From the NCBI GenBank assembly GCA_026770615.1, contig MU631605.1, forward strand, positions 157,405-192,060: a stretch of 34,656 nucleotides of DNA, given 5' to 3'. Each line of letters opens with the position of its first letter. Positions within the stretch are counted from its first letter, which is position 1. The DNA comes from Pavlovales sp. CCMP2436. Lineage: Eukaryota; Haptophyta; Pavlovophyceae; Pavlovales. The notes under the pieces are model-generated. The model was not told the DNA's origin, made no database searches, and saw only the letters and a list, made by a program, of their open reading frames with translations. Both the position numbers and the translations under genes were made by a program. This document shows positions 9,099 through 18,656 of this stretch, in pieces.

Positions 9099-9326
9099 GT
9101 TTTGAATGTCGAGAAGTCGTGTGCGCGTGCAGGGCGTGGGCCGCAGCGCGGGGGCGCGGTGGAAGGACTGGTTGAAGAGGGAGCCAAAGGAGCCGAAACG
9201 TCGAGCGCGAGCGAGTCCACTTGATGGCGGGTTTGGGTTTTGAATGCCGTGAACTTGTTTGCGCGTGCAGGGCACGGACCGCCGCGCGGGAGCGCGGTGG
9301 AAGGACTAGTTGAAGAAGGAGCCACT
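9099..9326 (+). repeat. Two-unit imperfect direct repeat
   Basis: 9099-9196 and 9238-9326 share TTTTGAATG, GCGCGTGCAGGGC, GCGCGGTGGAAGGACT and GTTGAAGARGGAGCC. Both units are GC-rich with open frames, but no family is recognised. Confidence 0.7.
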
Positions 9327-9808
9327 AGCGGCTCAGCACTGCTTAAATGCGGCCACAGGCCGCATCTCCTATTGCATAATTTAGTCTGTGCATTGTCTAA
9401 AACTTCACCTCAACCACCCCTGCTGCCAGGACTGATCATGCAGCAGTTTGAGTTACTAGTTAGTTCAGTAGGCGGTGTTCACTCACAGAATTTGTCGGTG
9501 ACGTCAGATTTAGTTAGAACTAGCTAAGCAGATTTTAGTTAACCAGATTTGCTGCGTCCCATGATATTAGTCTATGATTACTAACTAATTGGTTAATAAA
9601 ACGGACCAGAAATCTCCATGATCCAGGTAACTTCAGGCTACAGTCAGTGACTCGCAAATCCCTTAGCCGGTAGCCCCAGGCGCCCCTCACTGAGTAGGCG
9701 CATGGCTACGATACCCTGGGCGCAACGCAGTCAACGCATCGCCGCCTTCCCGGACTCGGTATCCTGGCCGCCGGGTGCCGCTTGAGCTTCTTCTGCGCAA
9801 CCAGAGCG
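9327..9808. other. Intergenic DNA, 3' side of the TIC21-like gene
   Basis: Contains fragments of repeat A (GCTGCCAGGACT, GTGACGTCAG near 9420-9510) and otherwise unique sequence. No supportable gene. Confidence 0.5.
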
Positions 9809-10585
9809 TTACTTGGGCGCTGCGCTGACGAATTTCCTCTGCCGCAGCCAGAGCGAGGTGCAGAGTCCAATGAAAAGCGACACGAGCGTGTTCGTGTTCG
9901 CCTGCAAGATGAGCAGGTCGATCGGCTGGACTGCGTTGGCGATGCTCATGCCGAACTGCCCGGGCACGGGGCTGAGCCCCTGCGTGAGCGCCTTGGCGGC
10001 GAGCAGCCCGATCGTTAGTTCAGCCGAGAGCAGCGTCACCGCCATTCCCACCAAGTTGATCGTGATGCCGAGACGCAGCGAGCGGCGCGCCTGCGTGGCG
10101 AGCTGCGTCGGGTCGAAGTCCGGGCGGAGCAGCCGCTTGGAGAAGCCCTTGTATCCCCACATCCAGAAGGTAGACACGAAGCCGCAGACGACGCCCGCGG
10201 AGGAGAAGACGAACCCCGAGAGCAAAGGGTTCGCCGTGCCGCGCGCGGCGTTGGCGAAGGTTAGCGTGACCGTCGAGATGACCGAGAGGATCAGCTGGCT
10301 CCACCACGAAACCCAGCTCGCGGCGCCGAACGCGCGGCTCTCGCGCAGCGTAGCCGCGTCGACGCTGTACAGCGTCGCGCGCGCGGCGCAGCGCCACGTC
10401 CCGGCTCGCCGCAGAAGGGCGGCCGCGCGCCCCGGCTGGCGGGGGAGGAGCGGGAGCTGGAGCGGCGCGCGCACTTGCATGATGGCTCCAGGGCGAGCGC
10501 GCACGTGGAAGCGTGAGGCTCCCGCGACCTCCTGAATGGTGGCCATCAAGCTTGCGAGCAGAATCAACTTTGACATGAACGCCAT
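9809..10585 (-). CDS. TIC21: TIC21/DUF3611 plastid envelope protein
   Basis: 258-residue intronless frame. Residues 95-250 match the DUF3611 family, whose plant member TIC21 (also described as PIC1/CIA5) sits in the inner chloroplast envelope and has been linked to protein import and iron transport. Seen directly: SWWSQLILS, FVSTFWMWGY, GITINLVGM and LQANTNTLVS blocks, and four hydrophobic spans at about 95-112, 122-143, 172-198 and 221-246, the family's usual topology. The first 22 residues are a good signal peptide (KLILLASLMATIQEVAG), followed by an Arg-rich, acid-poor stretch to about residue 70, i.e. a bipartite leader of the kind used for plastids with four membranes. Neighbours are repeats on both sides; a small DNA transposon lies 188 bp upstream of the ATG, within what may be promoter DNA. 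Confidence 0.88.
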   Translation of the reverse strand: MAFMSKLILLASLMATIQEVAGASRFHVRARPGAIMQVRAPLQLPLLPRQPGRAAALLRRAGTWRCAARATLYSVDAATLRESRAFGAASWVSWWSQLILSVISTVTLTFANAARGTANPLLSGFVFSSAGVVCGFVSTFWMWGYKGFSKRLLRPDFDPTQLATQARRSLRLGITINLVGMAVTLLSAELTIGLLAAKALTQGLSPVPGQFGMSIANAVQPIDLLILQANTNTLVSLFIGLCTSLWLRQRKFVSAAPK

Positions 10586-10772
10586 GCCTTCTGCCTTACT
10601 TTAAAAAGCATGGTCGGCAAGTCCGAAGCAATGAAGAGGACCTGGGGTGAGAGTGAGGTTGGCAGTGGGGCAACGCCCAGCTCGGCCGTACAGCATGCTC
10701 CCCAGCCGTCGGCAAGCGAGACAACGCAGGGTCGGCCCTCGTTGCGTTTAAAAAAACTCGTCGCACTGTGAT

Positions 10773-10927
10773 CCGGCTCTTAGAAAAGGCGTAACGTACG
10801 GGGATTATCCGTGGCCCCCGTGGGGCCCCGTGGGCCCCCGGGCTATGTGACAAGTTAGTTATATGTTAGTCACATAGGCGCCTCCGGCGGGGCCCCCGGG
10901 GGCCCTGCGGGGCTTTCTAAGAGCCGG
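10773..10927. mobile_element. hAT-like MITE with exact 8-bp TSD
   Basis: A 155-bp element with 14-bp perfect inverted ends (CCGGCTCTTAGAAA), flanked on both sides by ACTGTGAT (10765-10772 and 10928-10935). An 8-bp target duplication is the hallmark of hAT-type transposases. The interior is made of GGGCCCC-type palindromes and is non-coding. The string CTTAGAAAAGGCGTAACGTA is shared with the larger relative at 29834-30444. Confidence 0.92.
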
Positions 10928-10935
10928 ACTGTGAT

Positions 10936-12480
10936 AAGCCTTGCAATTTCGAAAAGGGGTAAAAAGGACCTCCGCGGCCCGTTCTCGTGCGCGTGAACAG
11001 CTTAGCGAGAGGAGACGCGGAGCGGGATCTAGGAGCAACTTCGAGCGAGAAACAACATTGTCAGTCGCATCAAAGCGCCATTCTTTCAGCGTCGAGATTT
11101 AGGAAGCAGCGCGCGGGTTTTCAGCTGGGGGGACCGAAAGGTACGCTGACCTTTCACCAGCCCGGTTTTTTTATTAAGTACGACTTACTTACTATAGAAA
11201 AGGGCAGCAGGCAGTGGGTTGCAGAGATTCTGTCTCAGAAGTGGTCGACTCCGAGCTTGCAGGCGCGACGACGTTCAGTCACCCAGGCGGCATGTAGTCA
11301 CCCAGGCGGCATATTTAGGCGCCGATCCCAAATCGTGTCTCCCTGCGGAGGTGGTACGCGCCCTCAGCCCACTCGTCGGGGTTGCCGTCGTCGTCGCTGT
11401 CTGTGCGTTTTTGGTTCACAGTGGACTTACGGTCTAATTTTCGAGCAAACCGCAGCTCAGAACAGCTGGCTCAGAAAGAGCGCGAGATGGCAACCTTACA
11501 CGCGCCGCAGCTAAGAACCTGAGCTTCATGAAGGTACTGCTGACCGACCGCAGAAACTCCGTGCTCTGTCTCTGTGCGCCTACGCAGTACGCGCCTGCGC
11601 GCTCCGCCAGCTGCGACGCAGCCAGCTTCGACGCAGCGGCTCCGAGCTGGCCTGCCAACCTGCTGCGGCTCGGAGACAAGTCCGACATCGCGACTGCCCT
11701 GTTCACGGTGACGGCTCGTGGCGGCCTGCTGCGCCCGCTGCAGCTTCGCATCACCGAGGTTATGGGCGCATTCACCGGCTGCAAGTGGCTGTGAAGGTGA
11801 ATGGCCACCGCCGTCCACGGTACGGTGCCCATCAGAAACCGGTAATCCCTTATCCGGCAAGGCATAGACGCTTGTCCTCCCTCGCTCGGCGCTTCACTGA
11901 TGGCAGCCCGGAGATGCATGCCAATACATGGGCGGGCATGCGAGCGCGCGCATGGAGGAACAGGCTGTTCGAGCAGCTGATGTACACTGTGCAGACGCCG
12001 GCGTCAGCACGGAGCCGAGCTGCAGCGCATGCCCGCTACACCGCGCGCCCGGATCGTCACACTGACAAAAGACGGGCACCCACGAGGAGATGACCGCGCG
12101 CGTGGCCGCCAAGGCGGTAGCCGTGCTGAGCAGCACCGGCGGCACGGGGCCTGCCGGTGCCGCCGTCACAGGCAGCACCGGTCAGACTGTCTTTGCCAAG
12201 CTGCTCGCGCCGCAGTGGACCCACTGCGCCACAAATGAGGGCACTGGCTGGTGGCTGAGGGCCTCGCGCTCGATAAGACGAAAGAGTCGCAGCCCGCAGG
12301 CAGGTGATCATCGGCTTGCTCTTGCTGAGTCTGCGCCATGAATCCGTCCAGGCGCAAGCTGTGGAGCACTGACTATCGCGGGGGCACAGCGCATATATCC
12401 TCGAACTATCCTCAGCCTGATCAGTGTTTGCTTGATTGTTGCACATGTGTCCGCCAAGTGACAGTGACCGTTCTGCCTGT
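10936..12480. other. Long intergenic stretch with weak coding-like frames only
   Basis: Frames at 11528-11794 and 12090-12341 (+) have balanced composition (for example WPANLLRLGDKSDIATALF and AVAVLSSTGGTGPAGAAVTG) but match no family I know and are not linked by clear splice sites. AGTCACCCAGGCGGCAT is repeated twice at about 11277-11310. It may hold a decayed gene; I cannot support one. Confidence 0.4.
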
Positions 12481-12530
12481 AACTAACTTACTAGTTTATA
12501 GTTACGATGCGGCCGCTGGTGCCCGGGGTG

Positions 12531-12880
12531 CACCTTAATTCCAGCGCACCGGCCGCTCGGCAAACGGGCCCGAGGACGCCCCTGCGCACGCGGACGGTGC
12601 GTATCGTGACGACAACTGGCGCAGCCACCATGCCGACCGGGGCGCACGCCTCGGCCGCGGTTGCCGCGGCGGCCGCGGCGGACAGGGCGCACGCACCTAA
12701 ATGGACGTGAGCGTTGTGTGTGAGGGGGGGGAGGGGGGGGGAAACCTGTGGCAATTGCTACGAGTTCACCACCAACCTCACCTCTACCACCACCATCCCT
12801 GCTGCCAGGACTAACGTCTGACGTCAACCAAGTCAGGGAGTGAACAACACCTGTTGAACCATGCTGAGCCGCTATATATA
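12531..12880 (-). repeat. Reverse-complement copy of the 5872-6205 repeat block
   Basis: Contains the same GC-rich core (GGCCGCGGTTGCCGCGGCGG region), G-run and repeat-A arm as 5872-6205 but inverted: the arm is at 12751-12876 and ends in TATATATATA. It lies immediately left of the second copy of repeat J. Confidence 0.85.
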
Positions 12881-12890
12881 TATATAGTTA

Positions 12891-13100
12891 CGATGCTGCT
12901 CCCTGCGGCCGCCACGGCAGGGCTGCGGCGGCCGAGGCGCGGCCCGAGGCGGGGCGTGGGGGCCGGGGCGCACACACTCACACCCTTTGGTGTGAGTGCT
13001 GGTGCATGAGGGTTTGGGTCGATCGCTCGACCTCAGCCTGATGTCGACCAAGCCAGTGACTGAACAACACCTGTTGAACCATGCTGAGCCGCTAATATAT
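12891..13100 (+). repeat. 210-bp repeat 'J', copy 2
   Basis: Near-identical to 4167-4376. Its right end (the repeat-A tail and TAATATAT) lies only ~20 bp from the decayed nuclease reading frame. Confidence 0.9.
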
Positions 13101-13121
13101 GTTTCTACTAGTTAGAAGTTA

Positions 13122-13640
13122 CTAAGCAACGTGCTCATGTGACCGCTTTGCATCGCCGTCAAAGGAGGCCGGGAAGTAGAACCGCAACAGGCCGAGGATG
13201 GCCATCTGCGGATCCGCCTCGCCGGGTGCGACGAGGACAAACAGACGGTAGCGAGTGCGCGCCCAGTGGATGCACCCAGTCCACCACGAAGTCTGGCACG
13301 GGGAAGGCTCGAGCTTCCTGTACTCCTTGTCAGCCAAGTAGTGCTTGCCGACGATGTCGAGCTCCTCGGCCGCCGCGATTATGTCTGCGAGTCTCGTCTC
13401 GTTTACTCGTTCAGCCACAGCGAGTGCGTGTGCGCCTTCGCCTCCGACTTGGCGCCGTCAAACACCAGGAGGGTCTCGAGCGGCTGCTCCGCGACCGCGC
13501 GAATGAACCTGTGGGGGTTCGCGCATAAGGGGAGCTTCGAGCGCTCATCACCGCGGTGGTGCACGGGCGCACTGCTGACCCACGCCTGCACCAGAATGTT
13601 CCTCATGTCGGTCGTCGCGACGCGGACTGGCGGCTCCTCT
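13122..13640 (-). pseudogene. Decayed XPG/FEN1-like nuclease
   Basis: On the minus strand, two frames together look like the core of the XPG/FEN1 family of structure-specific 5' flap endonucleases. From about 13640 to 13404: VRVATTDMRNILVQAWVSSA, which resembles the XPG-N strand that normally carries a catalytic Asp, then LLVFDGAKSEAKAHTH, the XPG-N signature with its FDG. After a frame change near 13418 the other frame gives an I-region-like VLVAPGEADPQMAIL (normally with catalytic Glu/Asp). The frame change, a stop upstream of the first segment, and the absence of the helix-hairpin-helix C-terminus mark it as a fragment or pseudogene. An intron at the frame change is less likely but possible. 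Repeat J/A sequence ends next to its 3' end, which suggests a mobile-element origin. The family call rests on two short motifs. Confidence 0.6.
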
Positions 13641-13954
13641 CACCGCCTGCCGCAGAACTCGAACCCGACTATCTCGGCGACGGGGTTGAGCACAGCCTCG
13701 TTAATACCGACGACCGTCATCGACGCAGCGAGCAGCAACGCTGCAATCATACAGCGCTCGGGAGTGCGCGGGCGGCCTCCTAGCCCCGGCCAGCGCGCTT
13801 CGCGCAACTCGACCTCAGCGTACCTTTCGCCACCCCCATTTCCCAAAATTGCGAGGCTATTCTGGCCGGTGAGGCCTGACCTGAGGTGAGGGAGGCGCGC
13901 GCTCCGAGGGACCAGAACCCCGGGAGGTCTTGCGCGCTTTCTGCTGCGGCCAGG

Positions 13955-14290
13955 ATGGTCGGCCTGGAACGCTCCGCCGTGGCCCAAGCCACCGGGATGC
14001 TCGCGCTGGCGGCTCGCGTGTCCGCCTTCCACCCGGATGCGTCACACTTTCACGGCGGGGGCTTTGGGCAACGCGGGCCGGGGCAACGCGGGCCGGGGCA
14101 CTCGGGCGGCGAGCTGGATTCGATACCCATCTACTACGTGCTCCCGTTCGTAGCCCTGATCATCGCCACCATCAGTCTCATGATATACTTCATCATCACC
14201 GACGAAAAGAAGGAGGCGAAACAGCGCGCGCTGGACAAGCGCGCAAGCAGCCTCAAGTTTGGGCGAGCAGACCCGCGGTACTACGAGTGA
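13955..14290 (+). CDS. Small single-pass membrane protein, unknown
   Basis: 111 residues from ATG 13955 (context CAGGATGG). The N-terminus has a short hydrophobic stretch (ATGMLALAARVSAF) that could be a weak signal or targeting peptide, then a Gly/His/Gln-rich segment with a GQRGP repeat. One strong membrane span follows at about residues 57-80 (YYVLPFVALIIATISLMIYF), then a charged tail (DEKKEAKQRALDKRASS) ending DPRYYE. Codon use is GC-rich like the other genes. I do not recognise a family. The charged side after the span suggests the tail faces the cytosol or stroma. The frame extends 23 codons upstream without an ATG context as good. A MITE begins ~475 bp downstream. Confidence 0.6.
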   Translation: MVGLERSAVAQATGMLALAARVSAFHPDASHFHGGGFGQRGPGQRGPGHSGGELDSIPIYYVLPFVALIIATISLMIYFIITDEKKEAKQRALDKRASSLKFGRADPRYYE

Positions 14291-14764
14291 GCTAGCGCTG
14301 GCCTGCGCCGATGAGCGCGCGGAGCTATGTCGGGGCGGAACTTTGGTTGGCGGATATGGATGGGGTGGTGTGTGGTTGCGTTGAGAAGACGGGGTGGTGC
14401 GTCGCAGTACACGACAGATCAGTTGATACGCGTGCATCGGCGGTTTTGCGTGCTACAGTAGTGTCAGTAGACTGTCACATCACCTGGCACCTATTTTTGA
14501 GATTCGTCGAACAGACTATTCTGACGCAGTCACAGTCGAAGTGAGTCGCTGTTTAAAAAGTCCGGGACAAACTGAAACTGAGACTCACGTGGAGTCTTGT
14601 CGGAATGACACAGACATGAGACAAGGGGCTCGCCGCCGAACGCCCAAGGCCAGGCAGGACCAGGGTGAGTGCCTGAATTCTGAAAGTAAAAGTGAAAGTG
14701 CTGGTGCAATTGATGAGTGTTCTCGCAACGCTTGGGCCATGTGGAGACCTGTCAGGGGACGGAC
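14291..14764. other. Intergenic DNA, nothing recognised
   Basis: Unique sequence with GAAACTGAAACTGAGACT-like short repeats. 14742-14764 matches 4394-4418 in reverse complement (GGAGACCTGTCAGGGGACGG), so it is probably another repeat fragment. Confidence 0.5.
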
Positions 14765-15183
14765 GGGTCGGAAATAGTGGCGCGATTCCGCACTGGGGAG
14801 GGGGAAAAGTGGTGGCCGGGACAAAGAAGTAGACATTTGTCACCCCTGCGCGCTAAGTGTCGATAGCTGATGTCGAATAGACCCCTTCTCGACGGTCGTA
14901 GCCCACCTCGTGTGCCTCTCAGGTGCCTTTAGGGTCGACAACGTACTTAATGTAACTAACATTTCCGATTCTCAGCGTTCGGAAGCGAAAAGAAAGTCAT
15001 GGTTCCCGAAGTGGTACCGCGGAGTTAGTAACAGATTCGTGAATGGGGCGGTGCCCCATTCACGAATCATCTGCAATTCTAACTCCGCGGTACCACCTCC
15101 GGTTCCTGAGTTGCTCCGGAGGGTTTTCACCGGACTTTTATCGAATTTTCCCCCGGACTGGCCACTCATTCAGATTTTGACCC
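14765..15183 (+). mobile_element. Hairpin MITE 'F', copy 1
   Basis: About 415 bp, nearly identical to 21821-22245. Ends are inverted (GGGTC...AGTGGC at the left, GCCACTCATT...GACCC at the right; the left end here is partly eroded). An internal hairpin at 15011-15096 has arms GTGGTACCGCGGAGTTAG and ATTCGTGAATGGGGC paired around a GGT loop. A ~95-codon frame is conserved between the copies but runs through the hairpin, so I do not call a protein. Confidence 0.8.
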
Positions 15184-15353
15184 GGACGTATTTCTAGATA
15201 TTTACACACTGATAGTAATGAATGGCTTGCGGACGGGCAGGCCCAGTGGCCAGGGCGGCGTGATGAACACGCCACGGCCGCGGCCAATTTGAATTACAAC
15301 ACGTCGGAATTACTAGTTTAGCCGGCTCGAGGTGCTGCCGGGCTCACTCTCAC
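15184..15353. other. 3' flank of the SET-like gene
   Basis: Short unique intergenic stretch; no gene. Confidence 0.5.
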
Positions 15354-16852
15354 TCAGTATGACGGGATCACCTCGTCTTCGGAGACAGGCCTGTCCAGAT
15401 TGAGCTCGCGCAGGCGGCGCGCCTGGTAGTACTCCTTGCCCTCGTTGAGCGCGCGCTCCTGCGTCAGCCAGCGCGCCGTGTCGCGCAGCGCCGCGCGCTC
15501 GCCGACGCGCAGTGCCGCCATCCGTGTGGCACGAGAGCCGTCAGCCGCGGCGGCCGCTTGCCCGTCGGCGGCCTCGTCACTCGTCATGCGACCCAGCGCG
15601 GCCATACACGCGCCGATGGCCGCGTCGCACGCCGCGTCCTCATTGACGCGCGAGTAGGGCATGGCCAGGTGGTAGTCCCACACGTCGTTGATGAAAACCG
15701 CCTCGAGGATAAACGAGTCCATGCCTGCGGCGGCGGCGGGCGGAGAGGCGGGCAGCGCGGGGGTGATGGTGCGGGCGGGGGTGAGGGCGGGCGCGGGGAA
15801 TGCGCCTTACCCTGCAGTGAGACGACGCGCATGAACTTAAGCAGGTCGGTGCGGTCGAGCGGCCCCGCGCGCAGCGTCCACAGCTGGGAGGTGGCGAGCC
15901 CCGCGCGCTCGAGCACTTCCGCCTTGTCGCTGAGCAGTCGGTCGGAGGGCTCCACGCCCAGCCGCAGCTCGCACTCGCCCGCACGGCCGGCGGGGAGGAG
16001 TCCGTGGCCCCAGAGCAGCTCAGCGGGGCTCAGCTCGACCGCGAGCGTGATCGGCGCGCCAGCCGTGGCGCCCTCCCTGGCGACGAGCACGTTGGCGCTC
16101 GTCTTGGCGCTGAAGAGCCCCCCCTGCACGCGCCGCTCCGCACCCGCGTTCGAGAGCCTCGGCTCGAGCGTGCGCGCCGCGTCGCCGGCGCCTGCGACAA
16201 GGACGAGCTCATCGTCAAGACGCACGGCGCGCGAGAGCGCGACGGCGTGCGCCCAGGCGTAGCGCTGCGGCGAGAAGACGGAGGGCGGGAAGAGGTCGGG
16301 CGCCTCGGCGAAGGGCCCGCCCACTAGCGCCGCGTAGTCGGCGCGCATCTCGGCGAGGAGCTGCGCGACGGGGAGCGTGGTCGAAGCGGCGAACTCCGCC
16401 TGCTCGGCCTCGCTCCACAGCAGCGGCACGTCGAGGCTACCCTCGCTTGGCGCGGGCAGGCAGGCGATCCAACCGGCCCACAGCGACGAGTCGGCGAGGA
16501 AGAGCTCATGCAGCAGTGCCAGCGCCAGCGGCACGTGCTCGCCAGCGGAGAGGGGCAGGCCCTCAAGAAAGCTGCCCATCACGTTGGCGCGCAGCGTCGC
16601 CGCGCTCAGCTGCAGCTTCTCCGGCACGGAGAGCAGCACGTCGCCGGCGCGCGCGTCGGCGGCGAGCGCGAGCAGCCCGTCGCTGCTCTCGCGCACGCCC
16701 TCGACCGTCGCGCCCGAGGTGCGGAGCCAGTCGACGAGCCCGCCGCCCATGCGCACGCGCGAGCGCCCGAGCGCGCGGCCCGGCGGGCGCACCGCCACGC
16801 CAGGCGCGTAGAGCAACGCTGCCGCGAAGAGCCCGCACCCGAGTCTCGACAT
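15354..16852 (-). CDS. SET-domain / Rubisco-LSMT-like protein
   Basis: Two exons: 16852-15811 and 15724-15354, intron 15810-15725 (donor GTAAGG, acceptor CCGCAG), joined in phase 1; 470 residues. It resembles the plant-type SET proteins (Rubisco large-subunit and aldolase lysine methyltransferases, SETD3). Visible: LALALLHELFLADSSLWAGW and PLLWSEAEQAEF in the iSET/SET region, FSPQRYAWAHAVALSRAVRL, then a Rubisco-LSMT C-terminal domain including MPYSRVNEDAACDAAI. The usual NH and ISYG motifs that bind S-adenosylmethionine are not recognisable (LSNAGAE and LAVELSPAELL stand in their place), so activity is doubtful. The leader MSRLGCGLFAAALLYAPGVA then an Arg-rich stretch suggests plastid targeting. 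Start at 16852 chosen because of that leader; an in-frame ATG exists further upstream at 16984. Divergent from the IST1 gene. Confidence 0.78.
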
Positions 16853-17534
16853 CGTGCGCGGACGTGGAGTGGACCTGGAGTCCCCGCGAAAAGGGTTGGG
16901 TTTCGACAAGCGGCTGCCGGGCTGGGCGCGGACCCGAGTTTCGACAAGCGGGGCGTGAATTTTCGCGTCGTGCGTCGTGGGCATGCACCATGGCCAAGTG
17001 GTTGTCGCTCAAAGCCGCGCACAGCGGGGCCCAGCCTGCTTATGCTGAGCCTATCACACGCGTGCCCAACGAACGGCGCGCCTTTACCGCATGACTCCAC
17101 ACGCCGCATGATCGCCGGCTGAAGGATACCCGAGTACATATCCTAGATCGTACAAAAGAAAACAAAAGAAAACCGAAGCTATCATACCCCATACAGTAGA
17201 ACCGTAGAAGTATAACTAACCAAAATCGTTAGTTTTTTTATGAAAAAGTAAAAAAACTGATTTGACGCCTGTGAGTAGTGCGACTGGAAGGCGGCACACG
17301 CAGGCTATTTTTGGCATGGCGAGCCAGGGTTACAGAGGCCTCTACACCCCCTTGGCGAGCAAATTCCACCCTCTGGCGTTGGGAGGTCATTTTCTCGTCA
17401 AAAATAAAACGCAGGACCTGTTCACCAGCCCCCCGCACACCCGCCCGGGCCGTCGGAGTGTGGACAGCTTCTCTCCGCGGCGCGCACGGTCCTGCACCGC
17501 TCGGCCCTGTGCCGCGCTCGGCCCTGCACGTGTC
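16853..17534. promoter_or_regulatory. Divergent intergenic region between SET-like and IST1 genes
   Basis: About 680 bp between two divergently oriented starts. It contains a direct repeat of CCGGGC/GAC...GGGTTTCGACAAGCGG (16895-16950) near the SET-like start, an A-rich patch at 17150-17260 and a small hairpin (AACTAACCAAAATCGTTAGTT near 17212). No promoter motif can be assigned with confidence. Confidence 0.4.
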
Positions 17535-18656
17535 ATGTTCACGTCTGCGCAGCCGCGCTTCGACGCAAACAAGTGCAAGGTGCACCTAAAGATGCTGGCC
17601 AACCGCTTCAAGCTGCTCGAAGGCAAAAAGGCCAACCTCAACAAGCAGATGCAGCGCGCGGTCGCTGGGCTGCTGCGCGAGGGCAAGTCCGAGTCGGCGC
17701 GCATCCAGACCGAGCACATCATCCGCGAGGATATCACCATCGAGGTGTACGAGGTTTTGAGGCAGCACGTCGACATTCTGATCGCTCGCTTCGCCGTTAT
17801 CATCTCGGAGCCTGAGCCGCGCAAGGAAGTGCAGGAGAGCGTCTGCACTTTGATCTACGCGGGCTGGCTGCTCGGCTCCGAGATTCCCGAGCTGCGCGCG
17901 CTGCACGAGCAGTTTGCATCCAAGTACGAGCCCAATGCCCTGTGCGCTACCTGACCGCTGCTGACCCTGCCTACCTGCCGAACCTGCCTGACGCTGACTT
18001 GTCTGCTGCTGAATATCCTTTCGCACTGCAGGTACGGTAAACCCTTTGCCGAGGAGGTCACTAAGAACAGCTCGCTCTACATCAATCCGCGCGTGCTCAA
18101 GAAGCTGCAGCACGACATTCCAGACCCCGCGCTGGTCGACGCTGTAAGATCGCTAGACCGTGTTGGACCACTGTGGCAACCTAATCGATGCGAGCTCACC
18201 ACGCAATAATCTACAACTACACTACTATAATAACACGCATAGTACCTCTTCGAGATCGCAAAGACGTTTCGAGTCGACTGGCAGCCGGCGCACCATGCCG
18301 CGGCGCAGCCGGGTGGGCCGGGCGCGGCGGTGCCGACGGCGATCGACATCCGGGAGCTCGGCGGCGAGGCGCCGGAGGGCGCTGCCGCCGCCGCGCCCGC
18401 CCCTAACGTGCCAGCCAGTTCCCTGGTATCCACGGGCGCTCCGGCGGAAGCTTCCGCGGCGAGCGCGCCGGGGGCGGATGCGTCGCCGCAGCCGCCAGCA
18501 GCTGCGGCGCCGGCCGCGGCGCCCGTGCAGCTGCCACAGCCGCTGGCCCCGGCAGAGCTACCGGTGCCGCCGGTGGTGCCCGCTAGCCTACCGCCACCGC
18601 GGCCTAACGCGGACGATGAGCTTACGCGGAGACTCGCCGCCCTCAAGGCGCGCTAG
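17535..18656 (+). CDS. IST1: IST1 homologue, ESCRT-III-associated
   Basis: Three exons: 17535-17923, 18032-18143, 18243-18656; 304 residues. Introns use GTACGA...CTGCAG and GTAAGA...CATAG and restore the frame exactly. The first ~165 residues form the Ist1 domain: FDANKCKVHLKMLANRFKLL, ARIQTEHIIREDITIEVYEV, EVQESVCTLIYAGWLLGSEI, YINPRVLKKL and YLFEIAKTFRVDWQPA. IST1 proteins bind ESCRT-III (CHMP1) and the AAA-ATPase VPS4 in endosomal sorting and abscission. After an Ala/Pro-rich linker the last residues, DDELTRRLAALKAR, fit the MIM1 consensus (D/E)xxLxxRLxxLK that docks on MIT domains such as that of VPS4. The start is the ATG directly before the conserved domain; the frame is open upstream to 17262 but that part is not family-like. 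Confidence 0.93.

Noticed and set aside
11528..12341. Candidate gene from two plus-strand frames (11528-11794 and 12090-12341)
   Set aside because: Composition is plausible but there is no family match, no clear splice pair and intervening stops; left as weak coding-like sequence.
14910..15197. ~95-residue protein conserved at 14910 and 21972
   Set aside because: Conservation is explained by two copies of one MITE, and the frame runs through both hairpin arms.
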